Assembly: GCA_964557575.1 (NCBI GenBank)
Contig: CAZLBC010000027.1
Span: 1-56,510 of the forward strand
Direction of reading: 5' to 3'
Length of the DNA stretch: 56,510 nucleotides
Source of the DNA: CAZLBC01 sp964557575
Lineage (GTDB): Bacteria > Planctomycetota > Phycisphaerae > SM23-33
Shown: positions 25,035 to 34,630 of the stretch, piece after piece
Layout: each line of letters begins with the position of its first letter
How positions within the stretch are numbered: position 1 is the first letter of the stretch
Made by a program: the position numbers and the translations under genes
The notes under the pieces: generated by a model
The model's database searches: none
What the model was told of the DNA's origin: nothing
The model's input: the letters and a program-made list of their open reading frames with translations, nothing else

Positions 25035-27950
25035 ATGACTGAAGATCAGAACACGCGAAAATCGTCTGTCACAAGAATCGCGACGTCCGCCGTCCTTCTC
25101 CTCGTTGCGTGCACCCCGTCCGAAAAGGATACAGACCGGGAAACACCGCCGGCCGAACGCGACGCGGCGGCGAAGATTGATCAATCGACCGGCGGAAGTA
25201 TCCCCGATCCGGCAGGCGCGGCGTACACTCCTCCCCCCGCCGCGCCCCCGCCGCCGCACGGGAACCTGGTGAAGAACGGCAGCTTCGAGGGCGCGCTGAC
25301 CTACTGGGTCCGGGAGAGCGACTGCACCGTCCAGCGGGGCGCCGCCGCCCACGGCGACTACTGCCTCGCGTTCCCGAAAAAGGTCCGCCTCCGCTCCGGC
25401 TCGATCCGCATCGAACCCGGTTCGACGGTAACGGTGGGCATCGACGTCCGGGGCGCCGAAAACGGGGAGGTGGCCGTAACGCTCGCCCCGTCCAACCGCC
25501 TGGTCGCCCGGCAGACGAAGACCGTCTGGTGCAAGGACCCGCGGTTCCGGGGAACGGCCAAAACCAGGGATGGATGGCGACGGTATGCCTGGACGCACCG
25601 CATCCCCGCGCTCGAGTCGGACGGGGCGTTCCCGGGCGCAACCTCGCGATGGTGGAACACAACCTCGTACGTCGTCATGATCGGCGGGAAGGGACCGCTG
25701 TGGATCGACGGGCTGAGCGTGGTGGTCGGCACACACCGGTCGGCCCGCGCCCCGCACGACCGGATCGAGGTGCTCGCCGCGACGGACGCCGTCTCCCGCG
25801 AGCGGTACCCCGCGGACGCGTGTCTCCTGCAGCGGGGCGACACGGTCGACATCGCGGCCCGCGCGTTCAACCCGGGCGACGCCGCCCGGACGGTCACGCT
25901 GCGCTGGGAACTGCTGAATTACGACGCGACGCTGCGGTTCGGCGCGCCCGTCGACGAGGAGGCCGCCATCGGGGCCGGCCGGACCGCGGCCCGGTCAAAA
26001 CAACTGCAACTCACCGGGCGGGGCCTGATGCTCGCCCGGGTATCCGCGATCGACGGCGACGGCCGCCTCCTCGGAAAATCCGACCACCCGCTGACCGCGC
26101 CGGCGTTCCCGAAAGCCGCGACCGCCCCCCATCCGGCCGAGCGGTTCGGCGGCTCCCTGCGGGGCGGGCCGCTGGTCGCGGCCGCCCAGCGCATCGGCCT
26201 GGGATGGACCCGCTGGTACCCGCACTTCAACTGGGCGGCGATCCAGAAAAAGGGGCCGGACGACTGGGACTGGCCCGACGAGACGGTCGAGGAATGCCAC
26301 AACCACGGTATCGCCGTGACCGCCGTCCTCCACACGCTGCCGAAGTGGGCGGCGGGCGACAGCGCGTGGCTCCCCCGCGACATGGAAGACTGGCGGAAGG
26401 ACGATCCGCGATGGAAAGACCTTTCGATCGAAACCACCTGGGACCGCTTCGTCAGGAAGCTGGTCGGCCGTTACGGCCACGACGGGATCGTCTACGAATT
26501 CGCCAACGAACCGGAGATCGGCACGCGCCGTTGGGACCCGGACATCTACTATAACCTAACCCAGCGGACCTACCGGCTGATCACGGCCGTCGACGAAAAG
26601 GCCCGGATGCAGGTCAACGCGACGTGGCCGGGCATCTACGGCTGGACCGAGGACTTCATCAGCCGCGGCGGGATCGACGCGTTCGACATCCACACGTTCC
26701 ACAACTACGGCCAGGGCCCCTGCACCACCGGCGAAACGATACGCACGATGCGCAACTACTTCGCCTCCTTCGGCGGCGCCGACAAGGAAATCTGGTTCAA
26801 CGAGGGCTGGACCTACGTCCCCACCTCCCTCGACTACCCGGCCTCCCCTCTGACCGACCGGACGGCCCCCGGGGTCGCCGACATGATCGTGCGGACAGCG
26901 GTCGACCTCTTCAGCGCCGGCATGGAAAAGCTGATCACCTTCCACATCGGGTACGCCGGGCACGGGAAGTCCTGGTGGGACTGGGTCGGCTCGGGCACCG
27001 AGTGGTGGGACGACCACGGCAACCCCACCGTCGCCGTCGGGACGTACAACGTGCTGTGCCACTACCTCGGGCGCAGCGCGCATGTCGGCACGGTGGAACC
27101 GGCGGACGCGGTCATCCACGTATTCCATGACGCGCGGCACGACCGCGGCGTCGCGGTCGCGTGGTCCATGGCGGGGACCGCTATCGACCTCCCGCCCGAC
27201 ACGCTCAGGGCCGCCGACCTGATGGGCAACACAATTCCCCGCGCCGGGAGTGAGCCGCTCGAACTGCCCGCGGGGGGCAAACCGGTCTACCTCGTGCCGG
27301 CCGGCACCTGCGCCGGCGACGACCTCTACGCCGCGCTCAAGCCCCTGCACGACTCGGCCGCCGCGGGCCCCGGCGTACACGCCCCGCCGGCGCAGCACAC
27401 GGGCCCCACGGTGGATTCCACGGCGGGGAACCCCGTCGTCGTCGACGGCGCACCCCGCTGGCGGCTGGACCAGGTATGGCCGGGAGACCCGATGAAGGCC
27501 GGCAACTACACTCCCCTGGCCTGGAACGGCAAGGCCTGGGCGGCCAAAGAACACAGCCACGGCGGCCAGCCCGCGGCCGGCTTCAGGAAGGACGGCCCTT
27601 TCCTGGCCAACCGCACGGCCTGGGGCGGCAACCCGGGCAACAAGTACGCGGCACTGTCGTTTATCGCGCCCGCGGACGGCACCTACGTCGCGTCGACCGA
27701 CGCCGTTCACCTGAAGATGTGGGAGGGCGGACCGCCGGCGTACCTGCGGGTGATTCGCTTCGGCACGGACGAGGCGGGCACGGAGGTCGCGAAGATCGAG
27801 CTGAAAAAGAACCGCGCCGACAACCCGCTGCCCGCGGTTACCGCCTCCCTGGAAAAGGGAGACCGGCTGACGTTTATCGGCGTCTTCCCGCGCATGAACG
27901 CGGCGGGCACTTTCACGCTGAAGGGTCTGACGATCAGGAAAAAACGCTGA
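25035..27950 (+). CDS. GH39-like (clan GH-A) secreted glycoside hydrolase lipoprotein
   Basis: This 971-residue protein begins with a lipoprotein leader (SAVLLLVAC). A Pro/Ala-rich linker and a carbohydrate-binding-like jelly roll (NGSFEGALTYWVRES) follow, then a clan GH-A barrel with acid/base Glu492 in EFANEPEIG and nucleophile Glu590 in IWFNEGW. A beta domain and a C-terminal module (WRLDQVWPGDPMKAGNYTPL onward) end the protein. The ATG at 25035 follows GGAAGAG by 4-5 nt; an upstream frame extension at 24945 is less likely because the lipobox would then be too deep. The substrate is unknown. Confidence 0.83.
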   Translation: MTEDQNTRKSSVTRIATSAVLLLVACTPSEKDTDRETPPAERDAAAKIDQSTGGSIPDPAGAAYTPPPAAPPPPHGNLVKNGSFEGALTYWVRESDCTVQRGAAAHGDYCLAFPKKVRLRSGSIRIEPGSTVTVGIDVRGAENGEVAVTLAPSNRLVARQTKTVWCKDPRFRGTAKTRDGWRRYAWTHRIPALESDGAFPGATSRWWNTTSYVVMIGGKGPLWIDGLSVVVGTHRSARAPHDRIEVLAATDAVSRERYPADACLLQRGDTVDIAARAFNPGDAARTVTLRWELLNYDATLRFGAPVDEEAAIGAGRTAARSKQLQLTGRGLMLARVSAIDGDGRLLGKSDHPLTAPAFPKAATAPHPAERFGGSLRGGPLVAAAQRIGLGWTRWYPHFNWAAIQKKGPDDWDWPDETVEECHNHGIAVTAVLHTLPKWAAGDSAWLPRDMEDWRKDDPRWKDLSIETTWDRFVRKLVGRYGHDGIVYEFANEPEIGTRRWDPDIYYNLTQRTYRLITAVDEKARMQVNATWPGIYGWTEDFISRGGIDAFDIHTFHNYGQGPCTTGETIRTMRNYFASFGGADKEIWFNEGWTYVPTSLDYPASPLTDRTAPGVADMIVRTAVDLFSAGMEKLITFHIGYAGHGKSWWDWVGSGTEWWDDHGNPTVAVGTYNVLCHYLGRSAHVGTVEPADAVIHVFHDARHDRGVAVAWSMAGTAIDLPPDTLRAADLMGNTIPRAGSEPLELPAGGKPVYLVPAGTCAGDDLYAALKPLHDSAAAGPGVHAPPAQHTGPTVDSTAGNPVVVDGAPRWRLDQVWPGDPMKAGNYTPLAWNGKAWAAKEHSHGGQPAAGFRKDGPFLANRTAWGGNPGNKYAALSFIAPADGTYVASTDAVHLKMWEGGPPAYLRVIRFGTDEAGTEVAKIELKKNRADNPLPAVTASLEKGDRLTFIGVFPRMNAAGTFTLKGLTIRKKR

Positions 27951-28008
27951 TACCGGCACCAAGCCCCGTTTGCCGCCGCCCGTCGAAGAATGCCGTGTCT
28001 ATCATAAA

Positions 28009-28043
28009 GCGGGGTCCCGCCGCGCTCTCGGGCGGGACCCCGC
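28009..28043. terminator. Strong bidirectional terminator-like hairpin
   Basis: GCGGGGTCCCGCC (28009-28021) pairs perfectly over 13 bp with GGCGGGACCCCGC (28031-28043) across a 9-nt loop. It sits between the convergent GH39-like and Gfo/Idh genes. AT-rich flanks (ATAAA before, ATAATTAT after) support a role in both directions. Confidence 0.75.
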
Positions 28044-28076
28044 ATAATTATCAGGCGCAGGTGTCGCGGACAGTCA

Positions 28077-29402
28077 CTACCCGTCGAGCACCCAGCCCTC
28101 GCGATATTCGCGACTGAGGAGCTTGTTGGCCTCGGGGTAGTCCGTCTCGCCCTTTTTGCCGTCGTACTTGAGCTTCTTACCGGCCCGGTAGGCAACCAGC
28201 CCGAGCATCATCTGCTCAGTCAGGTCGCCGGAATACTTGAAGTCGCAGGAGGTCTTCAGGTCGCCCTTGCAGGCGTCGAGCCACTCCTGCTGGAAGTTGC
28301 CCAGGTCGGGGATCATATCGTCCTTCTTGCGCTTGTTATAGTAGCTCAGGTCGGCGTGGTCGCCGTGGGGTATCAGTATCCGGGAACCGAAATCGGCGAC
28401 GACGAACCCTTGCGATCCCTTGAACAGCGCCCCGTGGCCGATCTTGTTGATGTCGACGTACTTCCGGGGGGTGTTCGGCATCGCGCCGCCCTGGTACCAG
28501 CTGACGCGGATCGGGCCCCGCCAGTCGTTGGCGGGGTGATGGAAGGTCATCCGCAGTTTCACCGGCGAAACCTCGGGATTGTACTTCTCGCCTTCCGCCT
28601 CGGCGGCGGTCGGCAATGCGGCGTCGATTGCGTTCCAGGCGAGGTCCATCGTGTGGCTGCCCATGTCGCCTACCTGGCCCGTGCCGAAATCCCAAAACAT
28701 GTTCCAGCTCAGGCAGTTGGCGCCGGGACCGCGGGAAAAATAGCCGGGGTTGTACGGGTGGTAGGGCGAGGGACCGATCCAGAGATCGTAGTGGAGAGTC
28801 TTCGGCGGCTCGCCCTTCTTGGGCAGGTATCCGTCCCGCCTGAGCTGACGGTTGCCCCAGGTGAAGACGTCCTTGAGTTCCCCGATGGCCCCGTCCTTGA
28901 CCAGTTCGCGGACGCGGTTGAAATTGGGCCGGGCGTGGCGCTGGGTGCCGTTCTGCGTGGCCAGCTTGTCCCGTTTCTCCATGTATTTCTTCCTGACGAC
29001 CCGCGCCTCCTCGACGCTGTTGGCCAGGGGCTTCTCGCAATAGACGTGCAGGTCGCGGTTCAGCGCCCAGGTCGCGATAAAGGCATGGGTATGATCGGTG
29101 GTGCAGCAGACCACCGCGTCCAGGTCCTTTTGCTCGAGGCACTTCCGCCAGTCCACGTAATGCTTCGCCTTGGTGAATTTCTTGGCCGCCGAGGCGATGT
29201 GTGTCTCGTCCACGTCGCACAGGGCCACGACGTTTTCCTTCTGGAGGCCCCGGAAATGCGCATGGGCACGGCCCCAAGTGCCGATCAGGGCGATATTGAG
29301 TTTTTTGCTGGGCGTGTCCTTGCCCCGGAGCACGTGGGCCGGGATGATGGTGAATCCGGCACCCGCCGCGCCGGCCGACTGGAGAAATCTGCGTCGCTTC
29401 AT
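28077..29402 (-). CDS. Gfo/Idh/MocA oxidoreductase, Tat leader
   Basis: This 441-residue enzyme is an intact NAD(P)-dependent sugar oxidoreductase. It has the Tat-like leader MKRRRFLQSAGAAGAGF, Rossmann segment LNIALIGTWGRAHAH (Gly-rich but with Trp in the turn), and EKP motif HVYCEKPLANS. LHYDLWIGPSPYHPYNP and GQVGDMGSHTMDLAWNAI mark the planctomycete secreted subgroup, and the tail REYREGWVL is the normal family ending. The first gene fragment (1601) and the fused gene (16549) are paralogues, and this copy is the only complete one in the window. CAGGAGAGTG-like purine-rich sequence precedes the ATG. Confidence 0.9.
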   Translation of the reverse strand: MKRRRFLQSAGAAGAGFTIIPAHVLRGKDTPSKKLNIALIGTWGRAHAHFRGLQKENVVALCDVDETHIASAAKKFTKAKHYVDWRKCLEQKDLDAVVCCTTDHTHAFIATWALNRDLHVYCEKPLANSVEEARVVRKKYMEKRDKLATQNGTQRHARPNFNRVRELVKDGAIGELKDVFTWGNRQLRRDGYLPKKGEPPKTLHYDLWIGPSPYHPYNPGYFSRGPGANCLSWNMFWDFGTGQVGDMGSHTMDLAWNAIDAALPTAAEAEGEKYNPEVSPVKLRMTFHHPANDWRGPIRVSWYQGGAMPNTPRKYVDINKIGHGALFKGSQGFVVADFGSRILIPHGDHADLSYYNKRKKDDMIPDLGNFQQEWLDACKGDLKTSCDFKYSGDLTEQMMLGLVAYRAGKKLKYDGKKGETDYPEANKLLSREYREGWVLDG

Positions 29403-29541
29403 TGCACTCTCCTTTTCATTTCAGGAACAGATCGGTTCGCCTGTTCGGGAATTGGCGATACAACGGCCCTTCATGGTGCCACGTTCACGGCCCGATTTCA
29501 AGGGTGCGTCGCATTCTGTCTCACGGTTTTCCGGCGGGCCG

Positions 29542-30915
29542 TCAATCATCAGTGCCGATCACGGGTCCCAGGATATCCAGCAGCGGGTCGAGGTGTTGTG
29601 CGAACTGTTTCCACCGCCCGATCGAGCTGGTGTACATCGGCTGCCGGACCTGCCAGCGGCTGGCCGTGCGCACGGCGCGGCCGCGGCCGCGATGAAACGC
29701 CAGGCAGGCGTCGTCCCAGGGAAGATCGCAGAACGATATGATCTCCCGGCTGACCTCCTCCTGGCTGGTAACCAGTTGCTCGTACCGCACGTCCAGGAGG
29801 TTTCCCGGCAGGACCGTCCGCCAGTGGTTTATCAGGCGGTCATACTCGCGGTAGTAATGGCCGAGGTGGATCAGGTCGAAGGCGTACTCCTGCCCGTTAT
29901 TGAAATTCTGGAAGTAACAGGACAGGCAGGTGTCCCGGGGATCGCGGCAGAGGTGTATCACCTTCGCGCGGGAGAACATCTGGGAGATCATCCCCAGGTG
30001 GAGGAAATTCAGGGGATGCTTGTCGACGATCCGTTCCGCCCCGGGAAACATCCCCGTCACCCGCTTCAGGTAGGCCGCGGCCGCGCCGGCGACGGTCTTC
30101 GCGGGAATCTCCGCCATGCAGGCCGGGTAGAGTGAGGACCGGCGCACCGGCAGGTAGTCCGGGAACGTCGAGGCGATGGCCGCGATATCCGGCAGTTCGC
30201 CCGCCGCGGCTACCGCCGGGTGGCTGTCGAGTATCCGCTCGACCAGGGACGTGCCGGAGCGCGGCATGCCGACCACGAACACCGGAACGGCACTCTCGCT
30301 GCCCTCCCCGGCGCGCCGCGTTACAAATGCCGCGGTGTAGGTCTCGATAATCTCCCGTACCAGCCGCCGGTGCCTGCCGGGCGAAAAGCGGGCCCGCCGG
30401 TCCTCGTTTCCCCGCTGGTAATGGTAAAACGCACGGTCGGATTCGCCGAGGTCGTCATAGATCTTTCCCGCGGCAAAGTGCAGGTGACAGCGGTCATCGG
30501 TTTCCAGATTTTGCCGGCCCAGGAGTCTCTCGACGGCGTCCAGCACGGGACCGCGCTCGGTGAACCTCACGCTCCCGGCGAGGTTGCTGTACGCCTCGGC
30601 GTAATCCGGCTTGAGGCGGACGGCCTGCCGGTAGTGATGCTCGGCGTCTTCGAAGTTTCCCAGCGCCCCGTGGATAAAGGCGATATTATGATGAAAATAG
30701 GGATTCGACGGACGCTCCTCCAGGGCCTGTTCGATCAACCCGCGGGCCCGGGCATAGTCCTTCCGCTCGATGGCGACACATCCGAGGAGGTGGAGGGCGG
30801 CGGGATGGCGCGGTTGTTCCAGGAGTATTTGGTTGTAGACGGCCTCGGCCTCGTCGAGTTTGCCGTCTTTCTGGAGGGCCACCGCCCGTTCGATGTTCTC
30901 GCCGGTGTTGTTCAT
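29542..30915 (-). CDS. TPR-containing sulfotransferase
   Basis: This 457-residue protein joins about three tetratricopeptide repeats (residues 5-115) to a PAPS-dependent sulfotransferase domain. The 5'-phosphosulfate loop is FVVGMPRSGTSLVERIL (213-229), and the 3'-phosphate motif is VIHLCRDPRDTCLS (319-332). Such proteins transfer sulfate to peptides, lipids or glycans, and the TPRs may bind the acceptor. There is no signal peptide, so it is probably cytoplasmic. Its presence among sulfatases shows that the organism both adds and removes sulfate. It starts close upstream of the end of the carboxylesterase gene. Confidence 0.88.
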   Translation of the reverse strand: MNNTGENIERAVALQKDGKLDEAEAVYNQILLEQPRHPAALHLLGCVAIERKDYARARGLIEQALEERPSNPYFHHNIAFIHGALGNFEDAEHHYRQAVRLKPDYAEAYSNLAGSVRFTERGPVLDAVERLLGRQNLETDDRCHLHFAAGKIYDDLGESDRAFYHYQRGNEDRRARFSPGRHRRLVREIIETYTAAFVTRRAGEGSESAVPVFVVGMPRSGTSLVERILDSHPAVAAAGELPDIAAIASTFPDYLPVRRSSLYPACMAEIPAKTVAGAAAAYLKRVTGMFPGAERIVDKHPLNFLHLGMISQMFSRAKVIHLCRDPRDTCLSCYFQNFNNGQEYAFDLIHLGHYYREYDRLINHWRTVLPGNLLDVRYEQLVTSQEEVSREIISFCDLPWDDACLAFHRGRGRAVRTASRWQVRQPMYTSSIGRWKQFAQHLDPLLDILGPVIGTDD

Positions 30916-30919
30916 GGCA

Positions 30920-32524
30920 TCAGCGCGATATACCCCTCTTGAGCGAGCCGTCGTTTCTCGCGGCGTCGATCCGGTCCATCAGGTCGCACTCCTTCTCGTA
31001 GAGTCTTTGGGCCGTCGTGATTTCATCGTCGAGCACCAGCCATCGATACCCGTCGGGAGTGTACGCCGGCCAGGCCGCCGGCCCCGCGCCCGACGGCCGC
31101 CCCGTTCGGGCGAAATTCAGCCAGTATACCTGCATGGCGGCCGCGAGTTCGCGGTCGGCATCCGCCGAGAGCAGTCGCGCGGACGTACCGAAAATATAGG
31201 GTATCTCCAGGCCGTGCGTCGCCCCCATCCCGCTTGTGAGCAGGTGGTCGGGAACGCGCATAAAGTGGTAGAGGTATACCGTGGACCCCGCGGCGCTGAG
31301 CAGCCGGGCCAGTTTTCTGGCGGGCGCAATAAACGCCGAGACGGTCATCAGGCGGGAGAACGCGGTCCTGATGTCTTCCGTCTTCTCGGCCGGAAACAAC
31401 TTCAACACCTCGCCGGCATGATCGCCGAAAAAGAACCTCACCAGCATCCGGTATCCGGCGACCCGCCGCGGCCCCGTTTCCCTGCCCAGGAAGAGTGTCG
31501 CCTCGTCGGCATTCGTCCCGATGATGACCGGCACCTTGTTGAACGTCCCTTGTTCGATGAGCGCAAGCGGCGGAGCGGACAGCAGGTAATCGTCGACGCA
31601 CGGCCCGTAGCGAACGCCCCGGCCGGCAAGCAGCCCGACCTTCGGCGTCACGGCCTCCAGCAGCCGGCCGGGGGCGATGCTGCGCAGTTCGTCAAGGTCG
31701 TCGGCCGCCACGATGTTCGCCAGCCGCTGTCCTTCCTCTTCTTTCTGCGCGAGGGTCCGGTCTACGGAAACGGCGGTGCCGCTCTGCATGATCGCCCGGT
31801 GAAACAAACCCGTCGCCCGGGGGCTGGCAATGAGGCAGTTGACGCCGACCGACCCCGCGGACTCGCCGAAGATCGTGACGTTTCCCGGGTCGCCGCCGAA
31901 CCGGTCGATGTTGCGCCGCACCCACCCGAGGGCGAACACCTGGTCCATCAGGCCGTAGTTGCCCGATATCCCCAGCTCCGATTCGGCACTCAGCCAGGGA
32001 TGGGCGAGGAACCCGAGGGGGCCGAGACGGTAATTGATCGTCACGATCACCGCGCCGCCCTCGGCGAGGTTACCCCCCCGGTAGAACGGCATTGAACCCG
32101 CACCCACCGTCATGCCCCCGCCGTGGATCCAGAACATCACGGGCAGCTTTTTCTCCCGATCAAGACTCGGCGTCCACACATTCAGGTACAGGCAGTCCTC
32201 GTTTTGGCGGTCGACCCTGCCGACGATCTTGACATCGGGCTGGGGGCAACCGGGGGCGAACGCCAGTGCGTTCCTGGTTCCCTTCCAGGGCGTAACCGGC
32301 TGGGGCGGCCGCCACCGCAGTTCACCGATCGGCGGTGCGGCGTAGGGGATCCCCTTGAAGACGAGCACGTCCGAACCTTCATCCGCCCGTTGGCCCCGTA
32401 TGCGACCCGCGTCTGTCTCGACGACGGTGCCGCGTTCATCGGCCGCGGCGGCAGTCGCAAAAACAACACCGACACCGAGCACACCGGCTATCAGGATGCG
32501 GAAGCCATCATACAACCTGCTCAT
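30920..32524 (-). CDS. Type B carboxylesterase, secreted
   Basis: This 534-residue alpha/beta hydrolase has a signal peptide (LIAGVLGVGVVFATAAAA), an oxyanion hole HGGG at 134-137, and nucleophile Ser222 in FGESAGS. The catalytic His is probably in GATHGLEIPYIFG. YAAPPIGELRWRPP and EDCLYLNVWTP are diagnostic of the type B family. It would release acyl or aryl esters from glycans. The start at 32524 gives the leader directly; further upstream ATGs only add a hydrophilic, non-leader sequence. It ends 4 bp before the TPR-sulfotransferase start, suggesting an operon. Confidence 0.88.
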   Translation of the reverse strand: MSRLYDGFRILIAGVLGVGVVFATAAAADERGTVVETDAGRIRGQRADEGSDVLVFKGIPYAAPPIGELRWRPPQPVTPWKGTRNALAFAPGCPQPDVKIVGRVDRQNEDCLYLNVWTPSLDREKKLPVMFWIHGGGMTVGAGSMPFYRGGNLAEGGAVIVTINYRLGPLGFLAHPWLSAESELGISGNYGLMDQVFALGWVRRNIDRFGGDPGNVTIFGESAGSVGVNCLIASPRATGLFHRAIMQSGTAVSVDRTLAQKEEEGQRLANIVAADDLDELRSIAPGRLLEAVTPKVGLLAGRGVRYGPCVDDYLLSAPPLALIEQGTFNKVPVIIGTNADEATLFLGRETGPRRVAGYRMLVRFFFGDHAGEVLKLFPAEKTEDIRTAFSRLMTVSAFIAPARKLARLLSAAGSTVYLYHFMRVPDHLLTSGMGATHGLEIPYIFGTSARLLSADADRELAAAMQVYWLNFARTGRPSGAGPAAWPAYTPDGYRWLVLDDEITTAQRLYEKECDLMDRIDAARNDGSLKRGISR

Positions 32525-32753
32525 ACGCACATCCCGCCTTTCAAGATTTTCATCGCGGGGTTGCATAATAAACACGTATCTGTTTTGACTCTTCGATACG
32601 TACACAAATTAACAAGGACAGTATACACATTACCATGGATATCATCTAATCACGGGCTGTTATTTTGAGTATAGTCGCCCTTTATGGTACCGGCATGTTC
32701 AGGAGCGGGCATAAAACACCTTTCGATGCGGAGGAATGCCGGATCGTCGACCG

Positions 32754-32772
32754 GGGCGGCTGAAGCCCGCCC
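32754..32772 (-). terminator. GC hairpin after the amidohydrolase gene
   Basis: On the minus strand GGGCGG and CCGCCC can pair across a 7-nt loop directly after the stop of the amidohydrolase gene. No T-run follows. The motif also resembles common REP-like GC hairpins. Confidence 0.35.
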
Positions 32773-33717
32773 TCACGCAAGCCGGTAGAATGCCACGGCG
32801 TTGTCGTGCAGCAGCTTGCGGCGGTCGGCCGCGCTGCGTTTCCCGATAATATCCTTGAGCGCTTCGACCCATTGCCCGAGGGTCGCGCCGCGGAGACAGA
32901 CCGGCCAGTCGCTGCCGAAGACCACCCGGTCGGGACCGAAGCTGTCGAGACAGTGATCGACAACCGGCGCCAGGTCGCCCGGTTCCCACGCGTCCCGCTC
33001 CATCCGGGCCACGATCCCGGAGATCTTGCAGATCGTGTTTCTGCGCCGTGCCAGTGCCGCCATGTCGCGGCGCCACCGGTCCGGGTCGCGGGTCCCCTTC
33101 TTGCCATCGGCAAAGGCGTTCGGATCGGCGTTGCCGCAGTGGTCGATCACAAAGCGGGTATCCGGACAGGCATCCGCGAGCTTCGCGGCCGCCGCCAGGC
33201 GCCGCGGGGCGGTACAGATATCGAAGCTCATGTCCAGGTCCCCGAGCAGGCGTATGTCGGCGACGAACCGTTTTGACAGGAAATCTACTTTCGCGTTGAG
33301 AATCCGCCGGACACCCCTGATATAGGGACTGCCTTTATAGCGGCGGATGTAGTCCCGAAAGCCGTCCTCGCCGGGCCGGCCGCCGACCACGGCCGCTGCC
33401 GTGGGCACATCCTTCCGCCGGCACAGCGCGGCGACATGCTCGGCCTCCGCGGCGTGCTGTGCGGGCACGACCGCCACCTCCATGTACACCGCCTTCACCA
33501 CGTTCAGCCCCGCGCAGGCCTTCAGGTAATCCGCGGTCAGGAAACTGCGGTTCAGGAGCCTGGATTTCCTGATCCAGGGCAGGTCGAACTTCGTCGCGTC
33601 CCAGAGGTGCTGGTGCGTATCGACGATAGGCGGCGGGGACGTCTCACCGCCCCGCGAACAGACGCGGGATACGGCGAGGGCGGCGGCACCGAACGTGAAC
33701 CGTCTGCGGTCGATCAT
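32773..33717 (-). CDS. Amidohydrolase 2 family, L-fuconolactonase-like
   Basis: This 314-residue TIM-barrel metal hydrolase belongs to the COG3618 amidohydrolases, which include L-fuconolactone and 2-pyrone-4,6-dicarboxylate lactone hydrolases. Visible motifs are IVDTHQHLWD (HxH-type metal ligands), FVIDHCGN, KISGI, and VVFGSDWPVC with the C-terminal Asp. A Tat-like leader (DRRRFTFGAAALA) is unusual for a catabolic lactonase but common in PVC genomes. With the GH29 fucosidase it suggests an oxidative fucose route: fucose dehydrogenation to fuconolactone, then ring opening. Lactone specificity is inferred. Confidence 0.8.
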   Translation of the reverse strand: MIDRRRFTFGAAALAVSRVCSRGGETSPPPIVDTHQHLWDATKFDLPWIRKSRLLNRSFLTADYLKACAGLNVVKAVYMEVAVVPAQHAAEAEHVAALCRRKDVPTAAAVVGGRPGEDGFRDYIRRYKGSPYIRGVRRILNAKVDFLSKRFVADIRLLGDLDMSFDICTAPRRLAAAAKLADACPDTRFVIDHCGNADPNAFADGKKGTRDPDRWRRDMAALARRRNTICKISGIVARMERDAWEPGDLAPVVDHCLDSFGPDRVVFGSDWPVCLRGATLGQWVEALKDIIGKRSAADRRKLLHDNAVAFYRLA

Positions 33718-33793
33718 CGTCCTCCTCCCCGGGCGACAATGTTCCTCGGCCGGAACACATGCGGGGCGGGTCTCTGTCGCCTGGCACGTCGGG

Positions 33794-33864
33794 TTAGACG
33801 ACCATGCTGTCGACCTGGATGTTCCGGGGCATCGTGACGCAGGTCATGACAAGCTCGGCGTTAT
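33794..33864 (-). pseudogene. Possible C-terminal scrap of a short-chain dehydrogenase
   Basis: After the DUF1080 stop, another frame on the minus strand reads NAELVMTCVTMPRNIQVDSM and then VV before a TAA at 33796-33794. This has the rhythm of the last helix and strand of short-chain dehydrogenases (ELVxxxxTxPRNIxVD). Only about 22 codons remain and there is no body of the gene. The similarity is from memory of the family, so this is tentative. Confidence 0.28.
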
Positions 33865-34571
33865 TCCAGTTCCTTGATCTTGATAGTGCGGAAGTAGATC
33901 GGCGCACCGGCGTGCTTGCCCTGGAAGCCGATCCGGCCCTTCGTGGGCAGCTCGGCCTTGGGCTTGCTGAGCCACGGCGGAATTGTGCTGCCGTCGGGGT
34001 TCTTCTTGGCCGAGGTCCACTTGCTCATGTCCATCTTCGTCACCATCTCGCCGTTCAGCATCACGTAGATCATCTTGTCGACGCAGGTAATCGTGTAGCG
34101 GTTCCACTCCCCGGGCTTCTTGACCGCGCTCTTCTCGGCCGCGAGGTGGCCGAAGATGGCGGCACACTGCCAGGTCTTCGGCTTCGACGACCATTTCTTC
34201 GCGTAGTCGTCGGCTATCTGTATCTCCACCGAGTTGGGTATCCACTTCTTCGTGTCGCTGCAGTAGACGATGACGCCGCTGTTGGTTCCCTCGGCGGTTT
34301 TGAATTCCAGGTCTACGATGAAGTTGTCGTACACCTTCTTCGTCCAGAGGTTCTGGTCTTTCGAGGCGGTCAGTATGCCGTCCTTGAACGTCCAGACGCC
34401 CTTGGGATACTCGGCGTTCGAGAGGTCCTCCTCCAGGAGATACTTCCACCCGGACGTGTCGGGATGCTTCTTCGGCGGGACCTTCACCTCGCCCGCCGCG
34501 CGAGCGGTTGCAGTCAACAGAGCGATCATCAAAGAGACACACACAATACCGCCGAACATTCGCTTAGCCAT
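33861..34571 (-). CDS. DUF1080 (3-keto-disaccharide hydrolase-like) secreted protein
   Basis: This 236-residue exported protein has a signal peptide (MFGGIVCVSLMIALLTATARA) and a concanavalin-like jelly roll of the DUF1080/3-keto-disaccharide hydrolase family. Typical pieces are WTFKDGILTASKDQNLWTKK, DNFIVDLEFKTAEGTNSGVI, EWNRYTITC and GRIGFQGKHAGAPIYFRTIK. Members act on 3-keto-glycosides or bind sugars, often beside Gfo/Idh oxidoreductases that make the 3-keto form. The ATG at 34571 follows AAGGAG by 8 nt, ruling out longer upstream frames that run into the repeat island. Confidence 0.88.
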   Translation of the reverse strand: MAKRMFGGIVCVSLMIALLTATARAAGEVKVPPKKHPDTSGWKYLLEEDLSNAEYPKGVWTFKDGILTASKDQNLWTKKVYDNFIVDLEFKTAEGTNSGVIVYCSDTKKWIPNSVEIQIADDYAKKWSSKPKTWQCAAIFGHLAAEKSAVKKPGEWNRYTITCVDKMIYVMLNGEMVTKMDMSKWTSAKKNPDGSTIPPWLSKPKAELPTKGRIGFQGKHAGAPIYFRTIKIKELE

Positions 34572-34630
34572 AGCCGTTCTCCTTCTTTGGTTAAAAATCC
34601 TTCGATAACGGGAAGATTGTACCGGCTCGA

